This document shows positions 22,690 through 32,100 of a DNA stretch of 45,581 nt, in pieces. The translations under genes were made by a program, and so were the position numbers. The notes under the pieces are model-generated. The model saw only the letters and a list, made by a program, of their open reading frames with translations, searched no databases and had not been told where the DNA came from. This DNA is from Collinsella aerofaciens (lineage in GTDB: Bacteria > Actinomycetota > Coriobacteriia > Coriobacteriales > Coriobacteriaceae). The first letter of the stretch is position 1. The number at the start of each line of letters is the position of its first letter. The DNA is taken from NCBI RefSeq assembly GCF_901212495.1, contig NZ_CAAKNY010000041.1:21386-66966 (forward strand), read 5' to 3'.

Positions 22690-23631
22690 CTAGCGCTCGT
22701 CATCGGTGGCCTTCGTGGCGGCCAGCATCTGCTCGAACATTGAGGCTGACTGCGAAAAATCGCTCGGCAGCACGACCGTCGAGGTTTTACCCGTGCGAGC
22801 GAACTCCGTCATCATCTCGGACCACTGCGTGAACATGAACAGCTGGTTGGCCTCGTCGTTGCCGATGCCCGTCTCCTGGATGATCTCGAGGGAGTCCTTG
22901 ATGCCCAGCGCGATGGCCTTGCGCTGGGCGGCGATGCCCTCGCCCGCCTTTTCCATTGCCTCGGCCTCGGCGGTCGCCTCGGTGACGCGCTTGATGCGGT
23001 CGGCCTCGGCGAGCTCCTGCGCGGCGGCGCGCTTGCGCTGGGCGGCGTTGATGTCGTTCATGGAGTTCTCGACCTCGGCCGGCAGCGCGATCTTGGTGAT
23101 GAGCGTGGAGACGAGCGTGAAGCCGTAGGCTGCCATCTGCCCGGAAACGGTGGCGTTGACGTCCTTGGCGATATCGTCCTTCTTGGCGAAGACCTCGTCG
23201 AGCGTGTAGACCGGGATGGAGGAGCGCAGGGCGTCGGTGATGAAGTCGCGCATCTGCGCCACGGGTTGCTGCAACATGTAGTAACTCTTGTAGACGCCGG
23301 ACTGCGCGGGCGTCTCTCCGCGCTCGTAGCTCACGTGGTATTGCACAGAGACCTCGAGGCCGATGGTCACGTTGTCTTGGGTCTTAACGTCGATATCAAA
23401 GCCGTTTTTCATGGTGCGGAGGCTCACTGTCGCCGCCTTGCGGTCGATGAATGGCACCTTGGCGTGTAGGCCCGCGCCCAGGATGGCGCTGAAACGCCCC
23501 AGACGCTCGATGATAACGGCGTTTTGCTGTTTCACCACGAAGAACGCGTTGAAGGCCAGCACAATCAGGACGACGATCAGGATGACGGCTCCCAGGCCGC
23601 CGCCGTTGAGGAAAGATACGATGGAATTCAT
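22690..23631 (-). CDS. SPFH/Band 7 (stomatin-like) membrane protein
   Basis: 313 residues. An N-terminal membrane anchor (about 10-32) leads into the SPFH domain (about 33-210: VKQQNAVIIERLGRFSAIL, AKVPFIDRKAATVSLRTM, KTQDNVTIGLEVSVQYHV). A long helical Ala/Glu-rich coiled coil follows (RKRAAAQELAEADRIKRVTE). These proteins oligomerise at membrane microdomains and often assist proteases or partner membrane proteins. No NfeD partner is present; the next gene encodes a single-pass protein that could be the partner. Confidence 0.92.
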   Translation of the reverse strand: MNSIVSFLNGGGLGAVILIVVLIVLAFNAFFVVKQQNAVIIERLGRFSAILGAGLHAKVPFIDRKAATVSLRTMKNGFDIDVKTQDNVTIGLEVSVQYHVSYERGETPAQSGVYKSYYMLQQPVAQMRDFITDALRSSIPVYTLDEVFAKKDDIAKDVNATVSGQMAAYGFTLVSTLITKIALPAEVENSMNDINAAQRKRAAAQELAEADRIKRVTEATAEAEAMEKAGEGIAAQRKAIALGIKDSLEIIQETGIGNDEANQLFMFTQWSEMMTEFARTGKTSTVVLPSDFSQSASMFEQMLAATKATDDER

Positions 23632-23903
23632 GTCGCTCCTTCGGTCAGGCTGGATACGTGCTGCAGGATTCCTTCCGGGGCACGATTTCTCCTCCCATTA
23701 TACGGTACGCGTTTGCACCGTTCCGAGTTGGGATGAGAGGTCTGATGTTGTGCCGACCGATCGCTTACCGTCTATTTACCGGTCGCGAACGGGAAACGTA
23801 TCCTACGTTTATGACCGAAGGCAACCGCGTCGACGCAATGCTCATGACATCTCCCAGAGCACTAAAAAAGATGCGCCACCATAGGCGGTTGATGACGCTT
23901 GAA

Positions 23904-24446
23904 CTAACTCTCCAGGCCGAACATGGCGTTGAGCAACGTTATGCCTGTCCTGGTCTGGAAGACCCTCTCGCGTGCCGCGAGCATGGCGTCCCTGGAGCAG
24001 CCGTCCTCGTACAGGTTGACCAAGAAGTCCGCCTCGACCAGAATCCGGTAGTCGACCCCGTCGATGGCGTCGTAGGTGTGGTGATGCCCGACTAGGAAAG
24101 CCGCGCGCTCGACGGTCTGGACATCAAAGCCCAGATCGCGCAGCATGGCTCGAGCCGGCGCCGGCCCCTCCTGCTCCTGTAGTTTGCCCGCACTGGAGCC
24201 GTACTTCTCGATGGCCGGGTGGATGCCGATATCGTGGACGATCGCCGCCGCGGTGAGCGTGAAGAGCTCGCGCGCGGGCAGGCTTTCGGCCTCGCCGATG
24301 GTACGCGCGAGACTTGCCACCTTCACGAAGTGCTGGATGCGCTTGGGGTCGCCGGTGTCGAATTCAACCATCTTGAGCATAAGCCGGTTGAGGAGCATGT
24401 TCTGCTCCGAGGTGAGTTGTGTGAAGCTGTCCTTGTCGTCCTGCAT
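23904..24446 (-). CDS. HD-domain phosphohydrolase family protein
   Basis: 180 residues from the ATG at 24446 (MQDDKDSFTQLTSEQNMLLN), preferred over the upstream ATG at 24494 because AAAGGT lies in front of it. HD-domain metal ligands are visible: a histidine in KRIQHFVKVASLAR, the HD pair in AAAIVHDIGIHPAIEKYG, then VGHHHTYDAIDG and a C-terminal Asp in ILVEADFLVN. It is thus a probable metal-dependent phosphohydrolase of unknown substrate. On the minus strand a T-run at 23864-23869 follows a short GC hairpin beyond the stop and may terminate it. Confidence 0.85.
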   Translation of the reverse strand: MQDDKDSFTQLTSEQNMLLNRLMLKMVEFDTGDPKRIQHFVKVASLARTIGEAESLPARELFTLTAAAIVHDIGIHPAIEKYGSSAGKLQEQEGPAPARAMLRDLGFDVQTVERAAFLVGHHHTYDAIDGVDYRILVEADFLVNLYEDGCSRDAMLAARERVFQTRTGITLLNAMFGLES

Positions 24447-24605
24447 CGTGTACCTTTCGCCGGTGTTTCGTGGAGTGTATTGTAGCGCGGGCACGCGGCC
24501 CCGGCCCTCTCCACCACGGCTCTACTGTATGTCATGCGGACTCCAAACCGGACCCGATGGTCCAACTTTTTGTCCGCAGTTCCGTGGGACTCCTGGACAG
24601 TCGGA

Positions 24606-25745
24606 TCACGTGATGGCCCCCTTTGAGAGGGTCACGAGCATCACGGTCCCGTTCTCGGAACTTGTTTCGACCTCTACCGTGCCACCGTGAAGCGCCGCAA
24701 TCTCCCAGACAAGCGCTAGCCCGAGTCCTGCGCCGCCGTATGCCCTGCTGCGGGATTTATCCAGGCGAAAGAATGGTTGGAAGATGCTCTCACGGTACTG
24801 TTTGGGTATTCCCGGGCCCTGGTCCTTGACCCGCAGGAATACGTGACTATTGGTATCGCAGATAGAGACGTTGACAGTCGAGTCGGGGCGGCTGTAACGG
24901 ATGGCATTTTCGACCAGGTTAAACACCAGCCGATAGAGGAGCGTGTCGCTCCCGATTACTAAAGCGTCTCCAGCACAATTGAGGGCCATGCCCTTCTTTT
25001 CGGCAAGTGGCGCAAGGTCGGTGAGGACTTCTTCGGACAAGGGACCAAGTTCAACATCGTCCTCGCAAGGAACGCTGCGGAGCTCACTCATCTCGAGTAA
25101 TACCTTGGTCATTCGAGACATGCGCTCGGTTTGTTCTTGCAGCAGGCCGAGCAGCTCGGCTGTTTCGGGTTGCAAACCGGAGTGCTCGGAGATGAATAGT
25201 TCAATCTGTGCTTGCATAAGGGCGAGCGGGGTGCGCAGCTCGTGTGCGGCGTTGCCGGTAAACTGACGCTGTGAAGAGAACCCTTCGCCAAGACGGGCGA
25301 TCATGTCGTTGAAGGAGGCGCTACATCGTTGTAGCTCGGTGGGCACATCTTCACTGAGTCTGATTTCGCTTAGGTTGTCAGGCTGCACGCGCTCTACCTG
25401 GGCGGCAAAAGACCGTAGCGGCTTGAGCGCGCGACCGCTCACAAAGTATGCCAGCACGCCGCCGAGCAGCGTGACTCCAGCCGTGATGCACCAAGCTGTC
25501 ATGCTAAAAGACTCCTGTGCATCGTTTACGACGATCGTGACCTCGTCATCGAGGCTCCCCTTCGTTGGGTCAAACTCCTGAGGTGTATCTACGTCGGCTG
25601 CGCTAAGGGCCGAGATGCCACTGCCGATGGCATCCATGTAGCGCATGCCCGTATAGCCGACCAGGCAGTTCGTCAGCACGCACGCCGCACACGTCAGCAG
25701 TGCCGTCATGATCGTTATGCGCCATTGCAGCGAAAGCCCTTTCAT
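24606..25745 (-). CDS. Sensor histidine kinase
   Basis: 379 residues: transmembrane helix 1 (about 10-32), an extracytoplasmic loop of about 50 residues, helix 2 (about 86-107), HAMP-like linker, HisKA with the phospho-acceptor in AAHELRTPLAL (His168), and HATPase with N box NLVENAIRYS, G1 DQGPGIP and G2 GGAGLGLAL. Its ATG overlaps the stop of the response-regulator gene by four bases. The pair is divergent from the CXXC/4Fe-4S/thioredoxin cassette and probably regulates it. The signal is unknown. Confidence 0.95.
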   Translation of the reverse strand: MKGLSLQWRITIMTALLTCAACVLTNCLVGYTGMRYMDAIGSGISALSAADVDTPQEFDPTKGSLDDEVTIVVNDAQESFSMTAWCITAGVTLLGGVLAYFVSGRALKPLRSFAAQVERVQPDNLSEIRLSEDVPTELQRCSASFNDMIARLGEGFSSQRQFTGNAAHELRTPLALMQAQIELFISEHSGLQPETAELLGLLQEQTERMSRMTKVLLEMSELRSVPCEDDVELGPLSEEVLTDLAPLAEKKGMALNCAGDALVIGSDTLLYRLVFNLVENAIRYSRPDSTVNVSICDTNSHVFLRVKDQGPGIPKQYRESIFQPFFRLDKSRSRAYGGAGLGLALVWEIAALHGGTVEVETSSENGTVMLVTLSKGAIT

Positions 25746-26416
25746 TCGCCATCCTCCATGACGTAGCCCTCTCCAATTCGATTGCGAATTGGGTCATATC
25801 CCAAAGTGCTGCGCAACTTTTTTCGAAGTGACGAGATATGAACCCGGGTTGCGTTGCTAAAGCTGTTTACGGTGCTATCCCAAACGTGCTCGATAAGCTC
25901 TTCCTGGCTCACTGGACGTCCTTGATTAAGCATCAGATATTCCAGGATTCCCGTTTCTTTGCGTGTGAGAGACAGGGTATCGCTGTCTACGGAAGCGATG
26001 CGCGCCTTGGTGTCAAAGCTCAACGATCCACAGGTTAGAACAACGTCGTTTTGCGTAAAGCGTCTGAGCGTGAGGCTGCGGATTCTCGCCGCGAGCTCAT
26101 CCAGATGAAACGGCTTGGTAAGGTAATCGTTGGCGCCGGCATCGAGCCCGGCGACTTTATCGGAGACTTCGCCACGTGCGGACAGAATCAGTACCTTGGT
26201 CTCGCAGTCGGTTTTCCTAAGTTCCCTGAGCACGGTCATGCCGTCGATACGGGGAAGGTTCAGATCGAGTACCACGAGGTCAAAGAATTCAACGCCTAGT
26301 AGGTCGAGCGCCTCCTGCCCATCATGGCAGCAGTCGACGCTGTATGCCAGGTTTCGCAAGCTGCGTGCGATCGTGTCGCACAGTGCTCGCTCGTCTTCGA
26401 CGATCAAAATACGCAT
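25742..26416 (-). CDS. OmpR/PhoB-family response regulator
   Basis: 224 residues. The receiver domain starts MRILIVEDERALCD with the phospho-acceptor Asp51 in FFDLVVLDLNLPRIDG and the conserved Lys in DYLTKPFHLDEL. The winged-helix effector follows (about 125-222: LSLTRKETGILEYLMLNQGR, VHISSLRKKLR, GEGYVMEDGE). The ATG at 26416 is chosen because AAGGAG lies six bases upstream; the track start at 26434 has no site. It is coupled to the kinase gene. Confidence 0.95.
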   Translation of the reverse strand: MRILIVEDERALCDTIARSLRNLAYSVDCCHDGQEALDLLGVEFFDLVVLDLNLPRIDGMTVLRELRKTDCETKVLILSARGEVSDKVAGLDAGANDYLTKPFHLDELAARIRSLTLRRFTQNDVVLTCGSLSFDTKARIASVDSDTLSLTRKETGILEYLMLNQGRPVSQEELIEHVWDSTVNSFSNATRVHISSLRKKLRSTLGYDPIRNRIGEGYVMEDGE

Positions 26417-26507
26417 AACAGTCTCCTTGCACATTCCAAATCGCGCTTAACACGGATTTTATAGTCGGTATGGTCCAATGGGTCGCGAAACGAAAGGAGT
26501 GGTCAGA

Positions 26508-26654
26508 TTGTTCAAAGCGATTAAGCCTGTGGCGCAGGTGGCTTTACTGATCGTTGGGGTAGCCATGGTTGGCTTTGGCGTTATGCGCGGCGAGGCAGAC
26601 GCCGTGCTGGCCAAAGCAATTAGGCTGTGCTTGGAGTGTATCGGAATTGGATAA
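26508..26654 (+). CDS. Small CXXC-motif membrane protein (CD1871A-like)
   Basis: 48 residues starting at TTG 26508 behind AAAGGAG with eight-base spacing. One transmembrane helix (about 8-26) is followed by FGVMRGEADAVLAKAIRLCL and the C-terminal CLECIGIG. This matches the small CXXC proteins typified by CD1871A, which end in ..LCLECIGIG and lie in front of a 4Fe-4S membrane protein. The Cys pair suggests a redox or metal role, unproven. The last eight bases overlap the next gene. It is easily missed because of the TTG start and small size. Confidence 0.85.
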   Translation: MFKAIKPVAQVALLIVGVAMVGFGVMRGEADAVLAKAIRLCLECIGIG

Positions 26655-27558
26655 AAGAAAAAACACTGCGTCGCATGTTTTGGCCCGATTTCGCGGATTC
26701 ATTCAGGCGGCGGCGACGCTGGTCACCAATATTCACCTGCCAAACTTTGCCAAGGGCAGCATCTATCAGGGTGCGGGAAAAACAGTCTGCGTACCTGGAC
26801 TTAACTGCTATTCGTGCCCCGCGGCAGCGGGTGCGTGCCCCATCGGGTCGTTCCAATCGGTGGTGGGCTCGTCTAAATTCAACTTTTCGTATTACGTCAC
26901 CGGAACGCTCATTCTGATCGGTGTGCTGTTGGGGCGTTTTGTATGCGGCTTTTTGTGCCCGTTTGGATGGCTGCAAGAGCTTCTGCATAAGATTCCCGGC
27001 AAAAAGCTCTCCACGAAAAAACTCAAGCCGCTCACGTACATCAAGTACGCCGTGTTGCTGTTTACCGTGGTGCTGTTGCCTGTCTTGGTGGTTAACGATG
27101 TGGGTATGGGAGACCCGTTCTTTTGTAAGTACATCTGCCCGCAAGGTGTGCTCGAGGGCGCGATTCCGCTGTCCATCATGAATGCGGGAATCCGCTCCGC
27201 GCTGGGAAAGCTCTTTACCTGGAAGCTCACGATTCTCATTGTGGTTGCGGTGCTGAGCGTGCTGTTCTACCGCCCCTTCTGCAAATGGATCTGCCCCCTC
27301 GGTGCGTTTTATGCGCTCATGAACAGGGTGTCGTTGCTGGGGATTCAGGTTGACCAGTGCAAATGCGTTTCGTGCGGCAAGTGCGCCAGGGTGTGCCAGA
27401 TGGACGTGGACGTTACGCGTACGCCCGACCATGCCGAGTGCATCCGTTGCGGCAAATGTGTGGGTGCGTGCCCCGTCGATGCCATTAGCTTTCGCTATGG
27501 GCTGGGCGTGACGGGCGGCAAGTCCGCGCAGACCGCGCAAGCCTGCGAAAACAAATAG
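26647..27558 (+). CDS. NapH-like polyferredoxin membrane protein (4Fe-4S)
   Basis: About 303 residues from TTG 26647, which overlaps the stop of the small CXXC gene; GGAG lies nine bases upstream, and the earlier ATG at 26569 falls inside that gene. Several transmembrane helices alternate with Cys motifs: NCYSCPAAAGACPIG, VCGFLCPFGWLQ, FFCKYICPQG and FCKWICPLGA. Two C-terminal 4Fe-4S clusters follow: CVSCGKCARVC and CIRCGKCVGACPVDA. Such proteins carry electrons across or at the membrane to an extracytoplasmic acceptor. The downstream thioredoxin-like lipoprotein is a plausible partner. Confidence 0.92.
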   Translation: MDKRKNTASHVLARFRGFIQAAATLVTNIHLPNFAKGSIYQGAGKTVCVPGLNCYSCPAAAGACPIGSFQSVVGSSKFNFSYYVTGTLILIGVLLGRFVCGFLCPFGWLQELLHKIPGKKLSTKKLKPLTYIKYAVLLFTVVLLPVLVVNDVGMGDPFFCKYICPQGVLEGAIPLSIMNAGIRSALGKLFTWKLTILIVVAVLSVLFYRPFCKWICPLGAFYALMNRVSLLGIQVDQCKCVSCGKCARVCQMDVDVTRTPDHAECIRCGKCVGACPVDAISFRYGLGVTGGKSAQTAQACENK

Positions 27559-27591
27559 GTACCTATAAGCTTCGATATAACGGAGGAAAAC

Positions 27592-28566
27592 ATGAGACTG
27601 TCGAAAATTGCGGGACTGTTGATGGTGCCCGTGCTGGCGTTGAGCCTCGTGGCGTGCTCGGCGCCTAAAGACGGGGGAAACAAAGCTGCGGGCGGCGACA
27701 CCCAGGTTGCAGAGCTGACGGCGAAGAAGGTATCCAATGCCGAAGAGGCGTCCGCGCTGTACGCGAAACTGATGAAAAAGGAAAACGACATCTTTTCCAA
27801 AGACAATGCCCTATGGGACAAGGTGTTCAATGCGGCGAATAAAGACTCGGCGATGATCGGCGACGGCACCAACTACGGAGATTTTCTACTGAGCACCATA
27901 GACGGGGCTAAGGATTCCTTTACGGCCGATGAACTCAAAACGCTCAAGGCTGGGGCGCAGCAGATCAAGAAGATCGAGGACAAGCTCGCTCGTCTGGAAA
28001 AGGACTTCCCGGGGTGCGGAAATCAGCCGAGTACGGGTGACAGCGTCGATGCCGCGACTGCCGGTATGACATCTGCCGAGGGCGACTCGGGCAAGGAAGC
28101 AGGACAGTTTCCCAGCTTTAAGGGTAAGGACCTGGACGGCAACGATGTGAACAGCGACGAGCTGTTCTCCAAGAACAAAGTTACCGTCATGAACTTCTGG
28201 TTTACCACCTGTAAGCCGTGCGTGGGGGAGTTGGGCGATCTGGAGAAGCTCAACAAGGAGCTTGCCGAGAAGGGCGGCCAGGTCGTGGGTGTCAATTCCT
28301 TTACGCTCGATGGCAACAAGGACGAGATTGCAAATGCAAAAGACGTGCTGAGCAAGAAGGGCATAACGTACAAGAATATCTGGTTTAAGTCTAACAGCGA
28401 TGCCGGCAAGTTCACGTCGAACCTGTTCTCCTTCCCGACCACTTATGTGATCGACCAAAAGGGCAATATCGTAGGAGACCCGATCGTTGGCGGCATCACT
28501 TCTGCCGAACAGCGCGATGCACTCAACAAACTTATCGATCAGGCGCTCGCGAAGAGCGAGCAGTAA
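27592..28566 (+). CDS. TlpA-like thioredoxin-fold lipoprotein
   Basis: 324 residues. A lipoprotein signal ends in LSLVACSAP, so the mature protein is probably anchored to the outer face of the membrane. A helical region of about 120 residues comes next, then a thioredoxin-fold domain (about 165-315) with the active site WFTTCKPC (C-x-x-C) and the cis-Pro region FSFPTTYVIDQKG. The helical region before the thioredoxin domain is unusually long. The ATG has GGAGG seven bases upstream. It follows the polyferredoxin gene by 33 bases; the three genes look like one redox operon. Confidence 0.93.
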   Translation: MRLSKIAGLLMVPVLALSLVACSAPKDGGNKAAGGDTQVAELTAKKVSNAEEASALYAKLMKKENDIFSKDNALWDKVFNAANKDSAMIGDGTNYGDFLLSTIDGAKDSFTADELKTLKAGAQQIKKIEDKLARLEKDFPGCGNQPSTGDSVDAATAGMTSAEGDSGKEAGQFPSFKGKDLDGNDVNSDELFSKNKVTVMNFWFTTCKPCVGELGDLEKLNKELAEKGGQVVGVNSFTLDGNKDEIANAKDVLSKKGITYKNIWFKSNSDAGKFTSNLFSFPTTYVIDQKGNIVGDPIVGGITSAEQRDALNKLIDQALAKSEQ

Positions 28567-28667
28567 AATGCAGTAAAAGATACGTAAGCATGCTGAAGAT
28601 TGCGTGCTGAGCAGTGGCCTCTTCGGGATATACTCCGACACAGACAATGTGACTTGGGAGGTCGCTT

Positions 28668-28883
28668 ATGAAGGGCAACGGCTGGAGAACGTTTCAAATC
28701 ATTCAACTGGTGCTGTTTCTCTGCTTTAGCGGGTTTTTATTTTTAAGAACAGTGGATGGCCATGGGGCGGTACAGACAGCGGAAGTACGCCTCATCAGTT
28801 TTGCCATATGGGCAATTTTCTACATTGGGCTCATGGCTATTGAGTGGCTCGGTTTCTTTATCGTGCGCCGCTGTGCGAAGTAG
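28668..28883 (+). CDS. Small two-helix membrane protein, unrecognised
   Basis: 71 residues with two hydrophobic helices (about 8-27 and 43-66) and a basic end (RRCAK). GGGAGG precedes the ATG. It is followed by a strong terminator, which supports its being the last gene of a transcription unit beginning near 26500. No function is known. Confidence 0.65.
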   Translation: MKGNGWRTFQIIQLVLFLCFSGFLFLRTVDGHGAVQTAEVRLISFAIWAIFYIGLMAIEWLGFFIVRRCAK

Positions 28884-28913
28884 TCCGCTGCCTTTCAAGA
28901 TAAGCTCTGCCGT

Positions 28914-28943
28914 AAAGAGGTTCCGTTCGGGACCTCTTTTTTT
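28914..28943 (+). terminator. Intrinsic terminator
   Basis: AAAGAGGTTCC pairs with GGGACCTCTTT across a GTTC loop, followed by a T-run. It lies 31 bases after the small membrane protein gene. Confidence 0.85.
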
Positions 28944-29012
28944 GGCGCTGTTCCGTTCGATTTTGCCCGGTTCGTTACATTCCCCACTGGTGCTGGCTAA
29001 AAATGGGGATAG

Positions 29013-29038
29013 AGTAGGACAAACGAGTAGGACAAACG
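29013..29038. repeat. Tandem 13-base direct repeat upstream of the ABC transporter
   Basis: AGTAGGACAAACG is repeated exactly twice (29013-29025, 29026-29038), 63 bases before the ABC gene start. It could be a regulator-binding site. Confidence 0.6.
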
Positions 29039-29100
29039 CGTCGAATACGAACGGCGGGGGAGAGCGGGCGAGTGTACCCGCGCGGGAGAGGGTGCCGTCC

Positions 29101-32100
29101 ATGCTGGAGCTCAAAGATATTTGCAAAAGGTACGTTACGCAGTCGTTTACGCAGGTAGCGCTCGACAACGTGAGCCTGGCGTTTCGCGATAACGAGTTCG
29201 TGGCCATCCTGGGGCCTTCGGGCTCGGGTAAAACTACGATGCTCAACGTTATTGGTGGACTGGACCATTTCGATTCCGGTGACCTGTTGATCGACGGTAT
29301 TTCGACTAAGGACTTCCGCGACCGCGATTGGGATGCCTATCGCAACAACCGCATTGGCTTTGTGTTCCAGAGCTATAACCTTATTCCGCATCAGACCATC
29401 TTGGAAAACGTGGAGCTGGCGCTCACGCTCACGGGCGTGGGACATGCCGAGCGCCGCCAGCGTGCACGCGAGGCGTTGGAGAAAGTCGGCCTGGGCGAGC
29501 ACGTTAACAAGCGCCCGAGCCAGCTTTCGGGCGGACAGATGCAGCGCGTGGCCATTGCCCGTGCCCTGATTAACGATCCCGAGATCGTGCTGGCAGACGA
29601 GCCGACCGGCGCTTTGGATTCAACGACATCTGTGCAGGTCATGGACTTGCTCAAGGACGTGGCGCGTGACCGTCTGGTCATCATGGTCACGCATAACCCG
29701 GAGCTTGCGCACCAGTACGCTACGCGCATCGTAAATCTTGCCGACGGCAAGATCACCGACGATTCCGACCCCTTTGATGTAGCAAAGGCCGCGCGTCGCG
29801 AGGCTAAGCCCACGCGTAAAACCTCGATGAGCTTTATGACAGCGCTGGGGCTTTCTGCCCGAAACCTTATGACCAAAAAGGGCCGTACGGCCATGACTGC
29901 CTTTGCGGGTTCGATTGGCATTATCGGCATCGCGGCGATTCTGGCGCTCTCCAACGGCGTGAACAACTACATCAAAAAGGTCGAGGAGGATACGCTCTCG
30001 AGCTACCCGCTTACGATTTCCAAACAGGACTACGACCTGTCGTCCATGATGGGCGGGGAGGGGACCACGGAGGATGGTGAGGACGCGAGCGGTGCATCCG
30101 CCGGCGCGGACAGCTCGGTCAAGAAGTCCGATAAAATTCCTGTGGTCACGGCCGTGAAGGACATGTTCGCGAGCGTAAAGTCCAACGACATGACGAGCTT
30201 TAAGGCATGGCTTGATGACGGGGGCGACGGCATCGACAAAGATGTCAACGCCATTCAGTACGGCTACGGCGTGACGCCAGTCGTGTATCGCGCGGGCAAG
30301 GGCGACGAGAAGCCCGTGCGCCTGGTGCCCAACGCTATGACCGAGGCCATGAGCGGCGGCGCGAGCCCAGCGGTAACGGTGAGCATGGACTCCATGGGCT
30401 CGTCGGTCTTTAACGAGATGATCGACGACCAGAGCCTGCTCGACAGCCAGTACGATGTTGTCGCCGGTCATTGGCCCACGTCTGCCAACGAGGCCGTGAT
30501 GGTGCTTTCGAGCCGTGGCACAGTGGGCGACTACACGCTCTACAGCATCGGCGCGCTGGATATCAATGAGCTTAACGACCTGGTCAACAGCGCCATGACG
30601 GCCGATGGCGAGGTCGAAACACCGCAGACCGGTGCCAACTTTACCTACGAGGATGCGCTGTCTACGACGTTTAAGGTGCTGTCGCCGGCCGATGCGTATC
30701 GCAAAAACGAAGAGACCGGTATGTGGACCGATATGTCTGGTGACGCCGACTTTATGACGGCCAAGGTTGCTGACGGCATCGACGTGCGTATCGTTGGCGT
30801 GGTGCAACCCAACGAGACTGCCAATGCGAGTGCGTTGACTCCGGGTATTGCCTACACGCATGCACTGACTCGCCAGCTTATGGACCGTGCGGCCGATTCG
30901 CAGATCGTGCAGGAGCAGCTTGCTCACCCCGAGACGGATGTCTTTACCGGCAAAACGTTTGACGAGCTGCAGGGCGAGGCCAAACAGGGCATGGACCTGA
31001 GCAGCATGTTCAGCGTTGACGAGGCGGCGCTCAAGAGCGCGTTCTCGTTCGATGCGTCTGCACTTTCGGGTGCGGCCGGCGGCATGGATCTTTCGGGCAT
31101 CGATTTGTCGGGCCTGGACATTGATCTGTCGGGTGTTGGCAAGGACATCGACTTCAGCGACATTATGGCTAAAGCGCCGACCCCCGATTTCACGGGTGTT
31201 TTCGATGGCCTGGAACTCACACCCGAGCAGATGCAGCAGGTGGGTACGCTTGCCAACCAGCTGTTTGAGGGCTTTATGCAGTCGGATCAGTTTAAGGCAC
31301 TGACGCCCGAGGACCTTAAGGACGCATCGAAGCTCGCCGCTGCGTTCTCGGCGTATCTTGAGAACGATGCCACAGCGCAGCAATGCCTGGCACAGCTCAA
31401 GGCGCTGGGCGGAGATGCGCTGGCTGAGCGGCTACAGCAGGCGATGACCGACTACGTGCAAAAGCAGCTCGCACCCTATTTGCAGCAGGCAATGGGCCAA
31501 GTGATGCAATCGCTCAGCAACCAGATTGCGGCGACAGTGTCATCCCAGCTCAAGGCGGGCGCAGCGGGGCTTATGGACCAGATGGCCACGCAGATGTCGA
31601 CGAGCTTTGCCAACCTGGCGAGCGCTGTGCACGTGGATGCGGGCGCCTTTGCCCGTGCTATCCATTTCAAGATGGATACCGAGGACCTGAGCTCGCTCAT
31701 GATGAGCTATGCGAAGGCGTCGAAGCTCACCTACGACAACAACCTGACCACGCTGGGCTATGCGGATGAGGCCGACCCCATCTCGGTCAAGATTTTCCCG
31801 CGCGACTTTGAGGCCAAGGAGCGCGTGCTCGACCATATCGATGCGTATAACAAGCAGGTCAAGGCTACCGGCCACGACGATCAGGCGATCTCGTACACCG
31901 ACTACATGGGCATCATCATGGGCTCGGTGACCGATATCGTGAACACCATCAGCTTGGTGCTCATCGCGTTTGTAAGCATCAGCCTGGTGGTGAGCTCTAT
32001 CATGATTGGCATCATCACCTATATCAGCGTGCTGGAGCGCAAAAAGGAGATCGGCATTCTGCGTGCGATTGGCGCGTCGAAGCGCAACGTGGCCAATGTG

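Noticed and set aside
29620..31383. 587-residue minus-strand ORF opposite the MacB-like gene
   Set aside because: Antisense shadow; no ribosome-binding site and a His/Arg-rich composition.
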